NCBI RefSeq assembly: GCF_001636345.1 | Contig: NZ_KV440945.1 | Location: 3,367,354 to 3,431,353 of the forward strand | Origin: Cytobacillus gottheilii | Lineage (GTDB): Bacteria; Bacillota; Bacilli; Bacillales; Cytobacillaceae | Direction: 5' to 3' | DNA: 64,000 nucleotides | Part shown: positions 59,604 to 64,000 of the stretch, piece after piece | Layout of the letters: each line of letters opens with the position of its first letter | Numbering within the stretch: position 1 is the first letter of the stretch | Made by a program: the position numbers and the translations under genes | The notes under the pieces: model-generated | The model's database searches: none | Seen by the model: the letters and a program-made list of their open reading frames with translations, nothing else | Told to the model about the DNA's origin: nothing

Positions 59604-61043
59604 TTAGAGATTTTCTCCGTTTTCAGCTATCACTTCTTTATACCAATGATAGCTTTTTTTCTTGATTCTTCGCAGATCCTTCTCGCCATCTTCATCTCGG
59701 TTAACATAAACAAAGCCATAGCGTTTTTGATAGCCGTTTAGCCAGCTTAACAGATCTGTGAATGACCATGCACAGTAACCAAGTACTTCAACTCCATCAC
59801 TCATTGCATCCTGGATTGCCTGGATATGTGATTTTAAATAATCGATCCGGTAATCATCATTAACAACATCGCCTTCTTCAAGTGCATCAAATTCTCCTAA
59901 GCCGTTTTCAGTAATGAGTACCGGAAGCTGATAGCGCGTCGCAATTCTGCGCAGACCAATACGCAGTCCCTGCGGATCAATATCCCAATCCCAGTTTGTG
60001 CTTTCTACATGAGGATTGTTTGTTGTTTTAAACATTCCAGGCATGCCAGAATGTTTCGTGGAGCCTTTTTTCCCTGTTACATTTTTAACACCGATATCAA
60101 CACCGCCATCTTTCGGATTCTCTTCTACGGTTGTTGTACGATAATAGTTTACACCCATAAAATCCGGTTTTGCAGATGCCAATAACTCGAAATCGCCTTC
60201 TTCAATCTCTGGAGCCAAACCATTTTCCTCTAAGAACTTCCAAGCCGTCACTGGATAGCGTCCCCAAGCGTACATATCCATCCAGTAATAATTATTTAAA
60301 TCCTCACTGTTTTCAAATGCCAGTATGTTTTGCGGATTCGAATCAACTGGGTAATAAGGCTTGTATGCAAAGCTAGGTCCAATTTTGCCATCTGGCACAT
60401 ACTTGCGGAAAGACTGGATCACTTTGGCATTCGCTAAGTTAGCAATATGATTCGCTGCATACATTCTCTTGCGGTCTTTGACAGCCGGGGGATGAAGTGC
60501 TGTTTCATAGCCATAGCTGATAAAATAATTCTGCTCATTTAAGGAGATCCAATATTTCACACGATCTCCATAACGCTTATAGAGAGTAATGGCATATTCA
60601 TTAAAATCCTCAATCACCTGTCTAGATTCCCAGCCGCCATATTGATCCATCAGAGCTTGCGGAATATCCCAGTGATAAAGTGTAATCATTGGTTCAATAT
60701 TATATTTTAACAGTTCATCAATTAAATCATCATAAAATTGAAGCCCTTTTTCATTGACCTCTCCGTTTCCTGTTGGATAGATCCGGCTCCATGCAATGGA
60801 AAAACGATATGTTTTCAATCCTTGTTCGGCCATTAATGCGACATCTTCTTTGTAGCGATTGTAATGGTCTACTGCCACATCTCCATTGGTGCCTTTGTAG
60901 GTTACACCCTCATTGCGGACAAATACATCCCATACAGAAGGTCCTTTGCCGTCCTTATCCCAAGCTCCTTCTACCTGATAAGCTGCTGAAGCTGCCCCCC
61001 ATAAAAAATCTTTTGTAAATGGTGCTTTTTTGTTGTGTTCCAT
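59604..61043 (-). CDS. GH1 6-phospho-beta-glucosidase
   Basis: 479 residues. KDFLWGAASAAYQVEGAW at the start, acid/base Glu in SLNEQN (about 168), nucleophile Glu in LPVLITENGLG (about 376) and CAWSFTDLLSWLNGYQKRYGF near the end, the phosphate-recognising region of 6-phospho-glucosidases. It cleaves PTS-imported beta-glucoside phosphates in the cytoplasm. Located 12 bp after a paralogue, with the PTS gene upstream. Confidence 0.92.
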   Translation of the reverse strand: MEHNKKAPFTKDFLWGAASAAYQVEGAWDKDGKGPSVWDVFVRNEGVTYKGTNGDVAVDHYNRYKEDVALMAEQGLKTYRFSIAWSRIYPTGNGEVNEKGLQFYDDLIDELLKYNIEPMITLYHWDIPQALMDQYGGWESRQVIEDFNEYAITLYKRYGDRVKYWISLNEQNYFISYGYETALHPPAVKDRKRMYAANHIANLANAKVIQSFRKYVPDGKIGPSFAYKPYYPVDSNPQNILAFENSEDLNNYYWMDMYAWGRYPVTAWKFLEENGLAPEIEEGDFELLASAKPDFMGVNYYRTTTVEENPKDGGVDIGVKNVTGKKGSTKHSGMPGMFKTTNNPHVESTNWDWDIDPQGLRIGLRRIATRYQLPVLITENGLGEFDALEEGDVVNDDYRIDYLKSHIQAIQDAMSDGVEVLGYCAWSFTDLLSWLNGYQKRYGFVYVNRDEDGEKDLRRIKKKSYHWYKEVIAENGENL

Positions 61044-61054
61044 AATGTCCTCCT

Positions 61055-62485
<1,431 letters not shown>

Positions 62486-62500
62486 CTAAACTTCATTATT

Positions 62501-64000
<1,500 letters not shown>

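Overview
The window is a stretch of a low-GC, endospore-forming Bacillaceae chromosome (Bacillus/Cytobacillus/Mesobacillus-like). Evidence: strong GGAGG-type ribosome binding sites, sporulation genes prkA and yhbH, B. subtilis-like synteny (queG-yhbB-trmL ... prkA-yhbH), a sigma-E-type promoter upstream of prkA, Spo0A-box-like sequences, two c-di-GMP-I riboswitches, and several families of short intergenic repeats.

Layout. 1-4.1 kb: end of a membrane protein gene, a RocB-like M20 peptidase, and a PurR-boxed PbuO-type purine permease. 4.1-12 kb: one leftward operon of nine genes (IclR regulator, TRAP transporter P-Q-M, SDR dehydrogenase, PPC-domain protein, acyl-CoA ligase, thiolase, Zn-ribbon/OB protein). 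It looks like uptake plus CoA-dependent degradation of an unidentified organic acid. 12-25.5 kb: TcyP cystine symporter, ProC, Nudix and metallo-beta-lactamase hydrolases, YjfB, a YrvL-like protein, an EamA transporter behind a probable attenuator, a GNAT enzyme, a c-di-GMP riboswitch with a CheY-like regulator, DUF2642, DUF3231 and DUF421 proteins, and YhbH.

27.0-44.0 kb: the most interesting region. A 17,021-bp AT-rich element is inserted inside prkA. It is bounded by a 7-bp direct repeat (AATTCAT) and carries a large serine recombinase at one end. Precise recombination between the repeats would rebuild a 631-codon prkA in frame, which is the usual length of the protein. By analogy with skin/sigK and SPbeta/spsM, this is a candidate sporulation-controlled intervening element. 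Inside are a probable iteron origin with an SF3 helicase, a repressor with shared operator-like sites, an EcoRII-like restriction-modification pair, a SIR2 protein with an upstream membrane protein (candidate defence module), two excisionase-like genes (one with an internal stop), and two small proteins that resemble degenerate resolvase catalytic domains.

44-64 kb: the 5' part of prkA, a 31-residue membrane peptide, a 52-bp tandem repeat array, then nfrA, trmL, yhbB and queG. These are followed by a B3/4-domain protein, tRNA-Gly(UCC) with a partial duplicate, a second c-di-GMP riboswitch before a secreted transglutaminase-like protein, an LnrJK/LnrLMN-like two-component and ABC exporter locus, LrgAB (PftAB-like), and a beta-glucoside PTS with two GH1 6-phospho-beta-glucosidases (cut by the window end).

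Intergenic repeats recur across the host part: TATCCGCC arrays at two loci with 20-21 bp periodicity, a 42-bp array built from 21-bp half-units, a 52-bp hairpin array, and GGAGAAATTTCC-type elements. Most of them lie between convergent genes. All functional calls rest on motif and family recognition by eye; no database search was run.
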